A DNA stretch of 10,368 bases from positions 1 to 10,368 of the forward strand of contig CABVDR010000081.1 in NCBI GenBank assembly GCA_902497145.1, written 5' to 3'. The translations under genes were made by a program, and so were the position numbers. Of the stretch, positions 1 through 6,685 are shown one piece after another. A model generated the notes under the pieces. The model saw only the letters and a list, made by a program, of their open reading frames with translations, had not been told where the DNA came from and did no database searches. Position 1 is the stretch's first letter, and each line of letters begins with the position of its first letter. Source of the DNA: an uncultured Oscillospiraceae bacterium (lineage in GTDB: Bacteria > Bacillota > Clostridia > Oscillospirales > Oscillospiraceae).

Positions 1-2326
1 TGAGCACATCCACCTGGCGGAAGGTCTCCTTTAATTTCTCCTTGTGCTGCACGCCAAAGCGCTGCTCCTCATCCACTACCAGCAGCCCCAGGTCTTTAAA
101 CTTCACGTCCTTGTTAAAGAGGCGGTGGGTGCCGATCAAAATATCCACGCCCCCGTTTTCCACCCGGCGCAGGGTCTCCTTCATCTGGGCGGGAGTGCGG
201 AAGCGGGAGACCACGTCGATGTTCACCGGGTACTTCTGGAAGCGGCGCAGGGCGTTGAGGTAGTGCTGCCTGGCCAGGACGGTGGTGGGCACCAGCACGG
301 CGGCCTGCTTGCCGTCCAGCACGCACTTCATCATGGCCCGGAAGGCCACCTCCGTCTTGCCGTAACCCACGTCGCCGCACAGCAGCCGGTCCATGGGAAC
401 GGGGGACTCCATGTCCCGCTTGATCTCCTGGATGCACCGCAGCTGGTCCTCCGTCTCGGTGTACTCAAACTGCTCTTCAAACTCCCGCTGCCAGGGGGAG
501 TCGGGGGAGAAGGCGTAGCCGGGCTGGCGCTGGCGCTGGGCGTAGAGCTCAATGAGCCCCTTGGCCAGGTCCTGCACCGCCTTTTTTGCCTTGGACTTGG
601 CCCGCTCCCAGTCGGTGCCCCCCAGCTTGGAGAGTTTTTTCGTCTCCTGGGCGTCCTCGCCGCCGCCGATATACTTGGAGATGAGATCCAGCTGGGTGGC
701 GGGGACGTAGAGCACGTCAGAGCCGGCGTAGGCGATCTTCACATAGTCCTTCTCAATCCCGTCGGCTGGCATCTTTACCATGCCCACGTACCGGCCTACG
801 CCGTGGTGCTCGTGGACCACCAGGTCGCCGGGGGAGAGGTCGGCGTAGGACTTGAGCTTCTGGCGGTTGGTAGCCTCCTTTTTCTGCCGGGGCCGCTTCT
901 GGGGGGCGGCCTGGCCCTCGGTAATGACCGCCAGCTTCAGGGCCGGGTACTCCATACCCCCGGACAGCCCGCCCACCGTGAGCATAATTTGTCCCGGCTT
1001 GGGCAGGGTTTGGGGGGAGAACTCCACCCCGGAGGAGACCTTCTGTTCCCGCAGGAGGGTCTGGAGGTTCAGGGCCCGCTGCTCCGAGGACACCAGCACC
1101 AGCACCCCAAAGCCGGCGGCCTGGTAGTGGCTGAGATCCTGCACCGCCGTCTCCAGGCTGGCCCCGAAGGAGGGCAGCTGCTTAGCCATGAGAGACAGCA
1201 CGCACCGGGGGGGCGTGGGGTAGGCGGAGAGGGTGAAGGAGTCCAGATAGGCAACCGGCCAGTTCTCCAGCACCTGGTTGAGCTGGGCAAAGGAGCGGGA
1301 CAGGTCCCCGCAGCTGCCGTCCAGCTCCCCCCGCTCCAGCAGAGTTTTCACGTCCTCCTCCATCTGCCACTGGTAGGTCTTGGCCCGCTCGGAGACCCGG
1401 CTGCTCTCGGAGAAGAGGACGCAGGCGTCCAGAGGAAGATAGTCGGCGGCGGTGGCCAGATTGGGGTAGATGAGGGGGAGGTAGCGGTCCACGGCGGGGA
1501 GGGAGCGGCCCTGCTCCAGGGCCTCCCGGTCCGCTTCCAGGGTGGATTTCAGCTCCTTGTGGCCGTCCTTCTCCGCCTTGGCGATGCGCTTGTCCAGCAG
1601 GGACAGCAGTCCCCCCAGGCCCCCGGGGGCCAGCTGGGGCAGGGTCTCCGCCCCTGGCAGAAGGACGGCCCGGTCCAGGTTCTGGGTGCGGCGCTGGGTG
1701 GCGGGGTCAAAGGAGCCCATGGCGTCCACCTCATCCCCCCAGAACTCCGCCCGGACGGGGGCGTCCATGGCGGGGGAGAAGATGTCCAAAATGCCGCCTC
1801 GCAGGGCAAACTGCCCCGGCCCCTCTACCTGCTGGCAGCGGGTATAGCCGGCGGCGGTGAGCCGGGCGGCCAGGTCGTTGAGGTCGATCTGCTGGCCTGC
1901 CGCCAGCTCCAGGGTGGCCTGCTTCAGCACCTGGGGAGGCAGAGTGCGCTGCTGGAGGGCCTCCACTGAGGTCACCAGGCAGGGCAGCTCCCCCTGGGAG
2001 AGGGCCCACAGCAGCTTCAGCCGCCGGTGCTCCCACTGGTGGGAGACGGTGGCGGCGTTGTGGAAGGTGAACTGCCGGGCGGTGAGCACCGGCACGCTCT
2101 GGCCGGTGAAGAAGGCCAGGTCCCGGGCCATGCGGTCGCACTCCCCCTCGTCAGCGCACACCACCACCACCGGGCGGTCCAGCGCCTGCCCCAGGGCGGC
2201 GGCAAAGTGGGCCCGGTGGACCGCCCCCAGGCCAGACACCGCCGCCGGGGACTGTCCCCCGTCCAGGGCGGCCAGGAGCTGCTGAAATTCGGGGAGATCG
2301 GTTAAAACAGAACGTAGTATATTCAA
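1..2326 (-). CDS. mfd: Transcription-repair coupling factor Mfd (partial, C-terminal part beyond left edge)
   Basis: Mfd is a cytoplasmic ATP-dependent DNA translocase that removes RNA polymerase stalled at DNA lesions and recruits UvrA for nucleotide excision repair. 775 codons are visible; family members are usually about 1150-1180 residues, so roughly 380-400 lie off the window. The N-terminal third is UvrB-like (GQFALRGGILDIFSP near residue 190). The RNA-polymerase-interacting segment carries GDLVVHEHHGVGRYVGM (about 500-516). The first RecA-like motor domain has Walker A GDVGYGKTE (651-659) and the Walker B/DEEQ box DEEQRFG (752-758). The visible part ends just before the expected SATPIPRTL motif. 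The start is TTG at 2326-2324: an in-frame TGA lies three codons upstream, AGGAG (2340-2336) sits 9 bases before it, and no in-frame ATG occurs until well inside the conserved domain. No frameshift was seen. Confidence 0.97.
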   Translation of the reverse strand, partial: MNILRSVLTDLPEFQQLLAALDGGQSPAAVSGLGAVHRAHFAAALGQALDRPVVVVCADEGECDRMARDLAFFTGQSVPVLTARQFTFHNAATVSHQWEHRRLKLLWALSQGELPCLVTSVEALQQRTLPPQVLKQATLELAAGQQIDLNDLAARLTAAGYTRCQQVEGPGQFALRGGILDIFSPAMDAPVRAEFWGDEVDAMGSFDPATQRRTQNLDRAVLLPGAETLPQLAPGGLGGLLSLLDKRIAKAEKDGHKELKSTLEADREALEQGRSLPAVDRYLPLIYPNLATAADYLPLDACVLFSESSRVSERAKTYQWQMEEDVKTLLERGELDGSCGDLSRSFAQLNQVLENWPVAYLDSFTLSAYPTPPRCVLSLMAKQLPSFGASLETAVQDLSHYQAAGFGVLVLVSSEQRALNLQTLLREQKVSSGVEFSPQTLPKPGQIMLTVGGLSGGMEYPALKLAVITEGQAAPQKRPRQKKEATNRQKLKSYADLSPGDLVVHEHHGVGRYVGMVKMPADGIEKDYVKIAYAGSDVLYVPATQLDLISKYIGGGEDAQETKKLSKLGGTDWERAKSKAKKAVQDLAKGLIELYAQRQRQPGYAFSPDSPWQREFEEQFEYTETEDQLRCIQEIKRDMESPVPMDRLLCGDVGYGKTEVAFRAMMKCVLDGKQAAVLVPTTVLARQHYLNALRRFQKYPVNIDVVSRFRTPAQMKETLRRVENGGVDILIGTHRLFNKDVKFKDLGLLVVDEEQRFGVQHKEKLKETFRQVDVL

Positions 2327-2352
2327 AGAAAATCACTCCTAGTGACCATATA

Positions 2353-2398
2353 TTCCATAATATGGAAATTATAGACGCGCCAATACCCCCGTTTCCAA
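2353..2398 (-). promoter_or_regulatory. Candidate start-proximal mfd promoter with dyad over the start site
   Basis: On the minus strand a perfect -10 TATAAT lies at 2373-2368. A weak -35 (TTGGAA, 2398-2393) is 19 bases upstream, which is longer than ideal. Immediately downstream of the -10 is the perfect dyad TTCCATA-A-TATGGAA (2353-2367), spanning the predicted transcription start. The dyad could be an operator or a short hairpin at the mRNA 5' end. The -10 and dyad are plain in the sequence; their function is inferred. Confidence 0.5.
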
Positions 2399-2414
2399 AC
2401 AGAGACGGGGGGAG

Positions 2415-2432
2415 GGGGCCGGTGATGGCCCC
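2415..2432 (-). other. GGGGCC/GGCCCC hairpin in the mfd leader region
   Basis: Inverted repeat GGGGCC-GGTGAT-GGCCCC, a perfect 6-bp all-GC stem with a 6-base loop. It lies between the two candidate mfd promoters, so it would be transcribed only from the distal one. No U-tract follows on the minus strand, so it is not a typical intrinsic terminator. Confidence 0.4.
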
Positions 2433-2517
2433 GGATATTTGGGTGCTGCAAACGCTGCCCCGCACTTTTTTCATGGTTTTTCCTGCGGAGAGGACGAAAA
2501 TCACGTGTCCTGATCAC

Positions 2518-2546
2518 ATTGTAACCCACAGGGAAAAACTTCGCAA
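2518..2546 (-). promoter_or_regulatory. Candidate distal promoter toward mfd
   Basis: The minus strand reads TTGCGA (2546-2541), a 17-base spacer, then TACAAT (2523-2518), a reasonable sigma-A promoter. Transcription from it would give mfd a leader of about 185 bases containing the GGGGCC/GGCCCC hairpin at 2415-2432. No known riboswitch or T-box was recognised in that leader. It could instead drive a short RNA. Confidence 0.35.
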
Positions 2547-2580
2547 GGGATTTCTGCCGCCCGGTTTCGCCATATTAAAC

Positions 2581-2656
2581 AGCGCCCCACAAAAGAGCTT
2601 TGCCGCTTCCTGCCCACATGGGGCTGGGGAAGGGGAGAACTCTTTTGTGGGGCGCT
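2581..2656. repeat. Perfect 17-bp inverted repeat spanning 76 bases; possible terminator or small element
   Basis: The left arm AGCGCCCCACAAAAGAG (2581-2597) and right arm CTCTTTTGTGGGGCGCT (2640-2656) are perfect reverse complements around a 42-base centre. The centre holds weaker nested pairing (CTTCC 2606-2610 with GGAAG 2628-2632, GCCC 2612-2615 with GGGC 2621-2624). On the minus strand the arm is followed by GTTTAAT, a poor U-tract, so it could serve as the protease terminator. No target-site duplication was seen in the flanks, so a transposable-element origin is not supported. Confidence 0.7.
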
Positions 2657-2678
2657 AGGGGCCTGAATCAGATCATCT

Positions 2679-2698
2679 GCCCCGGACGTTTTCGGGGC
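2679..2698 (-). other. GC hairpin just after the protease stop codon
   Basis: GCCCCG (2679-2684) pairs with CGGGGC (2693-2698) around an 8-base loop, beginning 9 bases past the protease stop. There is no U-tract on either strand, so it is more likely a 3'-end stabilising hairpin or part of a compound terminator with the inverted repeat at 2581-2656. Confidence 0.4.
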
Positions 2699-2706
2699 GG
2701 TGTGGG

Positions 2707-3735
2707 TTATATTGCGGGCCAATTCCACCGCTGACCCGGCGCAGAGAATCCGGACTGCTGGGTGGTGTTGGAGCTGGTCTGGTTGAGCTGGGTATCCTGG
2801 GTCATCAGCTGGGAGATCAGCTCGGTCACGTCCGAGATGGGGATGGCATAGCCCATACCTTCCACGTCGGTGTCCGAGAGCTTAGCGGTGTTGATGCCCA
2901 CCAGCTCCCCGTCCAGATTGAGCAGGGCGCCGCCGCTGTTGCCGGGGTTGATGGCCGCATCGGTCTGAATATAGATGGAGGTGGTACCGCTCTCATTGGT
3001 CAGGGTGCGGTCCAGGGCGCTGACGATGCCGGTGGTCACGGACTGGCCGTAGCCCAGGGCGTTGCCGATGGCCACCACCTGCTCGCCCACCTCCAGCTCG
3101 TCGGAATCGCCCACGGCAATGACCTTGATCTGGGACAGGGTGTCCTCAGACAGATCGGACAGGGCCACTTTGATGACGGCCAGATCCGCGTCTTCGTCGG
3201 AGCCGCACAGCTGGGCCTCATACACCTGGTTATCCACAAAGCTCACCGACAGGGTGGAGGCGTCGGCCACCACGTGCTGGTTGGTGACGATGTAGAGATA
3301 GCTCTCATCCTGTGCGATAATAATGCCAGAGCCGCAGCTGGTGGTCTCCTCCAGCTGGGTCTGTCCCGAGCCGCCCGGGCCGAAGCGGTTAAAGTAGCTT
3401 TGTACCTGCTGCACGGAGATGTTGGTGATGGACACCACGCTGGGCAGTGCGGCGGCAGCAATGTCGGACACATCCATGCCGTAGCGTACGGAGGAGTAGG
3501 AGGTGCTGGCCATGTTAGCGGCTGTGGTCGACGTCACGGCGGAGGTCTCCTCCTGGGGCAGAAGCTGGTTTACACCATAAAAGGTTCCGGCGGACACGGT
3601 GCCGAACAGCACGGCACTGAGAGTCAGGCAGGCTAGCTGCCGGCCAAAGTGCCCCGTCTTTTTGCGCGGAGCAGATGGCACGGGGAAGTTGGCGCTGTCC
3701 TGGGGCTGGTTAAACTGGTTCTCTTTGTATTCCAT
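2707..3735 (-). CDS. Membrane-anchored HtrA/DegP-type trypsin-like serine protease lacking a PDZ domain
   Basis: 342 residues. The protein has a short cytoplasmic N-terminus rich in polar residues, a basic patch (RKK, 24-26), one membrane segment (about 33-57), a Ser/Thr-rich linker and a trypsin-like domain (about 90-310). The catalytic triad is visible: His154 in NQHVV, Asp184 in DADLAV, and Ser267 in NPGNSGGAL. The active site would face outside the membrane, where HtrA-family proteins degrade misfolded envelope proteins. Most bacterial HtrA proteins continue into one or two PDZ domains; this one ends with a Gln/Asn/Ser/Thr-rich tail (about 312-342). The bases after the stop hold hairpins rather than a displaced PDZ frame, so a recent frameshift is unlikely. 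ATG 3735-3733 has AGGAG 8 bases upstream. The gene sits 84 bases after the histidine kinase gene with no terminator between, so cotranscription is possible. Confidence 0.93.
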   Translation of the reverse strand: MEYKENQFNQPQDSANFPVPSAPRKKTGHFGRQLACLTLSAVLFGTVSAGTFYGVNQLLPQEETSAVTSTTAANMASTSYSSVRYGMDVSDIAAAALPSVVSITNISVQQVQSYFNRFGPGGSGQTQLEETTSCGSGIIIAQDESYLYIVTNQHVVADASTLSVSFVDNQVYEAQLCGSDEDADLAVIKVALSDLSEDTLSQIKVIAVGDSDELEVGEQVVAIGNALGYGQSVTTGIVSALDRTLTNESGTTSIYIQTDAAINPGNSGGALLNLDGELVGINTAKLSDTDVEGMGYAIPISDVTELISQLMTQDTQLNQTSSNTTQQSGFSAPGQRWNWPAI

Positions 3736-3797
3736 AAGGCAAACTCCTTTCCTTTGAGCAGGTTTTTTTCTGGTTTCTGCCTTTAGGATAAGAGGTC

Positions 3798-3818
3798 AAC
3801 CCTAATTGAACTTTAAAG
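3798..3818 (-). promoter_or_regulatory. Candidate response-regulator binding site upstream of the protease
   Basis: The minus strand at 3815-3802 reads TAAAGTTCAATTAG, a near-direct repeat of TTAA/TTAG half-sites 10 bases apart. The 21-base block 3798-3818 matches 18 of 21 positions of the plus-strand block 5901-5921 ahead of the VTC operon. It lies directly after the kinase stop codon, about 63 bases upstream of the protease start. No convincing -10 box was found at the matching distance. Binding by the neighbouring OmpR-type regulator is inferred from the shared sequence and position. Confidence 0.45.
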
Positions 3819-3819
3819 A

Positions 3820-5112
3820 TTAAAAAGTTTTTTCCGCCGGCAGGCTGACTATCACAGACAGGCTGTTCCCGTCGGGGCTCTCGGCCCGAATCTTGCCCTT
3901 GTGGGCCAGCACAATGCTCTTGGCGATGGACAGCCCCAGTCCGTAGCCGCCGGTCTGGCTGTTGCGGGACTGGTCGGTGCGGTAGAAGCGGTCAAACAGG
4001 TGGGGCAGCTTGTCTTGCTCCATGGGCTGGGCGGTGGTGTTGGAGACGGTCAGCACAAGGCTTCTCCCTTGCTTTTCCAGCTGCACCGCCAGCTTGCCTG
4101 GGGTGGGGGAGTATTTCAGGGCGTTGTCCAGCAGGATGGAGATGAGCTGCCGCAGGGCCTTTTCGTCCCCGGTGTAGGACATCATGGGCTGGACCGACAC
4201 CGTCAGCTCCTTGCCCTGGCTCTGGGCCGGGGCAGCAAAGGATTGGGCCATCTCCTCCACCATGTCGGAGAGGGGGAACTCAATGGGCTGCAGCTTGGGC
4301 TGTTCCTCCTCCATGCGGGAGAGGTAAATAAGGTCGTTAGTCAGCCCCGTCAGGCGCTGAGCCTGGCGGCGGATGTCGGTGAGCCACTGGTTTTCCCCAC
4401 ACTCCATCTCCGCCAGGTCAGCGTCGGCGCTGATAATGGTCATGGGGGTTTTCAGCTCGTGGCCGGCATCGGTAATAAACTGCTTTTGCTTCTCGTAGCT
4501 CTCGGCCATTGGGCGCACAATGCGGCTGGACAGGATCAGCAGCAGCACCAGCACCGCCCCCAGGCCAAACAACGACAGGGCCACGCTGGCAAGCAGGGTT
4601 GTGCGGAAGGAGGACAGGCTGCGGCCGCAGTCCAAAAAGATGACCCGGCTGCCTGCCTGCGTCTCACTGAGGAGATAGCGGTAGTTGCCCCAAAAGCCGG
4701 AGCTTTTCCCGGACCGGAGTACATTCTGAGCGTAAGCGGCGGCGTCCTCTCCGTCCACGGCGGCGATCTGGCCGGTGTCTGTCTCCAGCACCTGGCCGTC
4801 CTCCCCCAGCAGCACGGTGAAGAAGCGGGACTCGTAGGGGGTCTCGGGAGATATGGCCCGCTGGTCAAACAGGCTTCTTTTTGGCTCCAGTCCGGCGGAG
4901 GGGAAAAGTCCACTGTCCTTTTTCCCGTCCTGTCCTATATGGTTTTGGGGGAAAACACCGTCATTTGCCTCCAACACAGCCAGAACCGTGTCCGCGTCGG
5001 AGACCACCTTCTGGTAGCTCATCAGATTCACGCCCCCCAGGATGACCAGCAGCACAATGGTCAGGGAGAGCATACAGGCGGCAATCAGCTTGCGGCGAAG
5101 GCGTTTGATCAT
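3820..5112 (-). CDS. Sensor histidine kinase (two-component system)
   Basis: 430-residue membrane kinase that would autophosphorylate and pass phosphate to the regulator encoded just upstream. It has TM1 about 9-31, an extracytoplasmic sensor region of about 140 residues (32-171) with no recognised ligand-binding fold, and TM2 about 172-196. The HisKA H-box DAGHELKTP follows, with phospho-acceptor His218. The ATPase domain has the N-box LLDNALKYSP (Asn330), F-box LFDRFYR (372-378) and G2 box GGYGLGLSIA (388-397). The G1 box is unusual: the usual Asp-x-Gly is replaced by SNTTAQP (357-363), a variant found in some Firmicute kinases. The start is ATG 5112-5110, overlapping the regulator stop as ATGA, with GGAGGAG just upstream. 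A longer reading from GTG at 5214 would overlap the regulator by about 100 bases and is rejected. Confidence 0.95.
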   Translation of the reverse strand: MIKRLRRKLIAACMLSLTIVLLVILGGVNLMSYQKVVSDADTVLAVLEANDGVFPQNHIGQDGKKDSGLFPSAGLEPKRSLFDQRAISPETPYESRFFTVLLGEDGQVLETDTGQIAAVDGEDAAAYAQNVLRSGKSSGFWGNYRYLLSETQAGSRVIFLDCGRSLSSFRTTLLASVALSLFGLGAVLVLLLILSSRIVRPMAESYEKQKQFITDAGHELKTPMTIISADADLAEMECGENQWLTDIRRQAQRLTGLTNDLIYLSRMEEEQPKLQPIEFPLSDMVEEMAQSFAAPAQSQGKELTVSVQPMMSYTGDEKALRQLISILLDNALKYSPTPGKLAVQLEKQGRSLVLTVSNTTAQPMEQDKLPHLFDRFYRTDQSRNSQTGGYGLGLSIAKSIVLAHKGKIRAESPDGNSLSVIVSLPAEKTF

Positions 5113-5786
5113 GTTCGCTCCTCCAGAGAGTAGCCAGCGTTCCGCGTGGCCTTGATCTGAATGTCGGCTTTCAGGGCGGAGAGCTTCTTTCGCAGGTAGG
5201 AGATGTACACCCACACCACATTCAGCTCCACGTCGCTGTCATAGCCCCAGATCCGCTCTAAAAACCGCTCGGTGGGAATGAGCTGCCGGGGATTGCGCAG
5301 CAGAAGCTCCATCATCTGATACTCCTTGTTGGCCAGACGGAAGCTGCCGTGGGGGGAGGAGAGCTCAAAGGTGGTCTGATCCAGCGTGATGTTGCCCAAG
5401 GTGAGACGGCTGGTGATCTGGCTGCCGGTCTGGCTGCGGGTCATGGCCCGAATACGCGCCATGAGCTCGGCGGTGGAAAAGGGCTTTGTTAAGTAGTCGT
5501 TGGCCCCCATGTCCAGTCCGGTCACCTTGTCCTCTACCTCCGACCTGGCGGTGAGCAGCAGCACCGGAATGGGGTTGCCGGCCGCCCGCAGCCGCCGCAG
5601 TACCTCCAGGCCGTCCAGTTTGGGCATCATGATGTCCAAAATCAGCCCGTCGTAATTTCCCGCCTCCAGATAGGCCAGGGCTTCCTCACCATCGTACACC
5701 GCATCGGCGGAATAGTGGTTTTTTTCCAGCAGGGCCACCACGGCCCGGGACAGGGAGCGCTCATCCTCTGCCAGCAAAATACGCAT
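5109..5786 (-). CDS. OmpR/PhoB-family response regulator
   Basis: 225 residues. The receiver domain (1-115) has acidic residues Glu7/Asp8, phospho-acceptor Asp51 in LILDIMMP, Thr79 and Lys101 in LTKPF, the complete receiver set. The C-terminal winged-helix domain (about 125-222) is the OmpR type, with RIWGYDSDVELNVVWVYIS as recognition region. It is expected to bind DNA as a dimer on direct repeats when phosphorylated by the kinase encoded next to it. ATG 5786-5784 has AGGA 7 bases upstream. The two genes are translationally coupled by a 4-base overlap. A good promoter lies at 5881-5853, with a candidate own-binding site just downstream. The CssRS and VanRS families are distant relatives in architecture, but no specific orthology is claimed. 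Confidence 0.96.
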   Translation of the reverse strand: MRILLAEDERSLSRAVVALLEKNHYSADAVYDGEEALAYLEAGNYDGLILDIMMPKLDGLEVLRRLRAAGNPIPVLLLTARSEVEDKVTGLDMGANDYLTKPFSTAELMARIRAMTRSQTGSQITSRLTLGNITLDQTTFELSSPHGSFRLANKEYQMMELLLRNPRQLIPTERFLERIWGYDSDVELNVVWVYISYLRKKLSALKADIQIKATRNAGYSLEERT

Positions 5787-5837
5787 CGTGTGATCCTCTC
5801 TTCTTTATGATCCTGGTACCAGCATAACGCTGCCGCC

Positions 5838-5851
5838 TTAAGTCTAATTAA
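5838..5851. promoter_or_regulatory. TTAA-N6-TTAA element at the regulator promoter (possible autoregulation site)
   Basis: Read on the plus strand, TTAAGTCTAATTAA has two TTAA half-sites 10 bases apart. It sits just downstream of the regulator's -10 and covers the predicted transcription start, a place where a bound protein would tend to repress. It resembles the elements at 5904-5917 and 3815-3802. Confidence 0.4.
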
Positions 5852-5852
5852 A

Positions 5853-5881
5853 AGAATAGCACCCAGGGGAGAAAATGTCAG
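5853..5881 (-). promoter_or_regulatory. Promoter of the response regulator-kinase operon
   Basis: Minus strand: -35 CTGACA (5881-5876), 17-base spacer, -10 TATTCT (5858-5853) preceded by TGC, an extended -10. Predicted start of transcription is near 5846, about 60 bases ahead of the regulator ATG. Confidence 0.7.
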
Positions 5882-5900
5882 CCAGAAAAGAAATTTATAA

Positions 5901-5921
5901 TTTTTAAGTTCAGTTAGGGTT
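5901..5921 (+). promoter_or_regulatory. Candidate activator site ahead of the VTC operon
   Basis: The core TTAAGTTCAGTTAG (5904-5917) has the same TTAA-N6-TTAR form. The 21-base block matches the block upstream of the protease at 18 of 21 positions. It covers the -35 region of the operon promoter, which otherwise lacks a good -35, as expected for an activator-dependent promoter. Confidence 0.5.
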
Positions 5922-5945
5922 TGGATTTTACACTGTCTTTACAAT
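5914..5945 (+). promoter_or_regulatory. Promoter of the VTC/DUF4956/lipoprotein operon
   Basis: -10 TACAAT at 5940-5945; no good -35 at 16-18 bases (nearest is TTAGGG at 5914-5919, 20 bases away). The repeat element occupies the -35 position instead. Predicted start near 5952 would leave a very short leader before the AAGGAGG at 5954-5960. Confidence 0.5.
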
Positions 5946-5968
5946 TTCCAAGCAAGGAGGCCCTGCGT

Positions 5969-6685
5969 GTGAAAAACCAGATGATCTTTCAGCGCTATGA
6001 ATTAAAGTATCTCCTGTCTCTGCGCCAGCAGCAGGCAGTCCTGGCGGCCATGGAGCCGTATATGGTGCCAGACGAGTACAGCCACAGCTCTATCCGCAAC
6101 CTCTATCTGGATACCCCGGATTTTCGCCTGATCCGCCGCAGCCTGGAAAAGCCGGTATATAAGGAAAAAATCCGCATCCGCAGCTACGGCCGGGCGCAGG
6201 GGGAGGACACGGTATTTGTGGAGCTGAAGAAGAAGTACCGCTCGGTAGTCTATAAGCGCCGCATCACCATGCCGCAGGACCGGGCTCTGGCGTGCGTGTC
6301 CGGGACGGCACATTGGCCAGACAGCCAGATCGGCGCGGAGCTGGCTTACGCCACAGACTTTTACAAGACCCTGCGTCCGGCCGTATTCCTCTCTTATGAG
6401 CGGGATTCGTTCCGTGGCATGGAGGATGAGGATTTCCGGGTGACCTTTGACACGGAAATCCGCTGCCGCGCGGAGCATCTCACCCTGGATTCCGACACCT
6501 GGGGCGTTCCCATTCTCGCCCCCGGCCAAGTGTTGATGGAATTGAAGGTGGCTGGAGGACTGCCCCTGTGGATGGCCCATGTGCTGTCGGAGCAGGGCGT
6601 TTTTAAGACATCCTTTTCCAAATACGGCACGGCCTATCAAGATATCCTGCTCACGGGGCAGAGAGGAGAACAAAAATATGCTTAA
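5969..6685 (+). CDS. VTC-domain protein (polyphosphate polymerase domain-containing)
   Basis: 238 residues, essentially a single VTC domain of the CYTH/triphosphate-tunnel superfamily. In yeast Vtc4 this fold makes polyphosphate from ATP in a basic tunnel; the bacterial relatives are mostly uncharacterised. Tunnel-type motifs appear in order: RYELKY (9-14), RNLYLDTPDF (43-52), KIRIRSYG (67-74, Arg69/Arg71), FVELKKKYRSVVYKRR (83-98), SYERDSF (142-148), VTFDTEIR (158-165), MELKV (190-194, Glu191) and SFSKYGTAY (215-223, Lys218). No membrane segment is seen, so it is probably cytoplasmic and may act with the membrane protein encoded next. The start is GTG 5969, with AAGGAGG 8 bases upstream. A TTG at 5921 in frame is rejected because it falls inside the promoter, and ATG 5981 is too far from the ribosome site. 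Enzyme activity is inferred from fold only. Confidence 0.9.
   Translation: MKNQMIFQRYELKYLLSLRQQQAVLAAMEPYMVPDEYSHSSIRNLYLDTPDFRLIRRSLEKPVYKEKIRIRSYGRAQGEDTVFVELKKKYRSVVYKRRITMPQDRALACVSGTAHWPDSQIGAELAYATDFYKTLRPAVFLSYERDSFRGMEDEDFRVTFDTEIRCRAEHLTLDSDTWGVPILAPGQVLMELKVAGGLPLWMAHVLSEQGVFKTSFSKYGTAYQDILLTGQRGEQKYA

Noticed and set aside
44..1969. 641-codon open frame on the plus strand opposite mfd
   Set aside because: It is exactly codon-aligned with mfd on the other strand. Codon bias against TTA, CTA and TCA in the true gene removes antisense stops. The mfd frame carries all conserved motifs.
2151..2504. Small hydrophobic minus-strand frame running from a start near 2494 across the mfd start
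   Set aside because: There is an AGGA-like site before an internal ATG and a hydrophobic stretch, but the frame runs on into mfd out of phase and ends in GC-shadow sequence. I judge it chance, with a small possibility of a leader peptide.
2581..2656. Miniature transposable element
   Set aside because: The arms are perfect but no target-site duplication was found and only one copy is visible here.
2362..2658. 98-codon plus-strand frame in the gap upstream of mfd
   Set aside because: No ribosome site, no recognisable family, and it runs through both hairpins and the mfd promoter region.
3901..5133. 410-codon plus-strand frame opposite the histidine kinase
   Set aside because: Same codon-aligned antisense artefact; low-complexity Gly/Gln/Leu/His translation with no domain, while the kinase frame has all its boxes.
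5921..5968. Longer N-terminus for the VTC protein from TTG 5921
   Set aside because: It would place the start codon inside the promoter and ahead of the AAGGAGG site, and the added residues do not resemble the VTC domain start.
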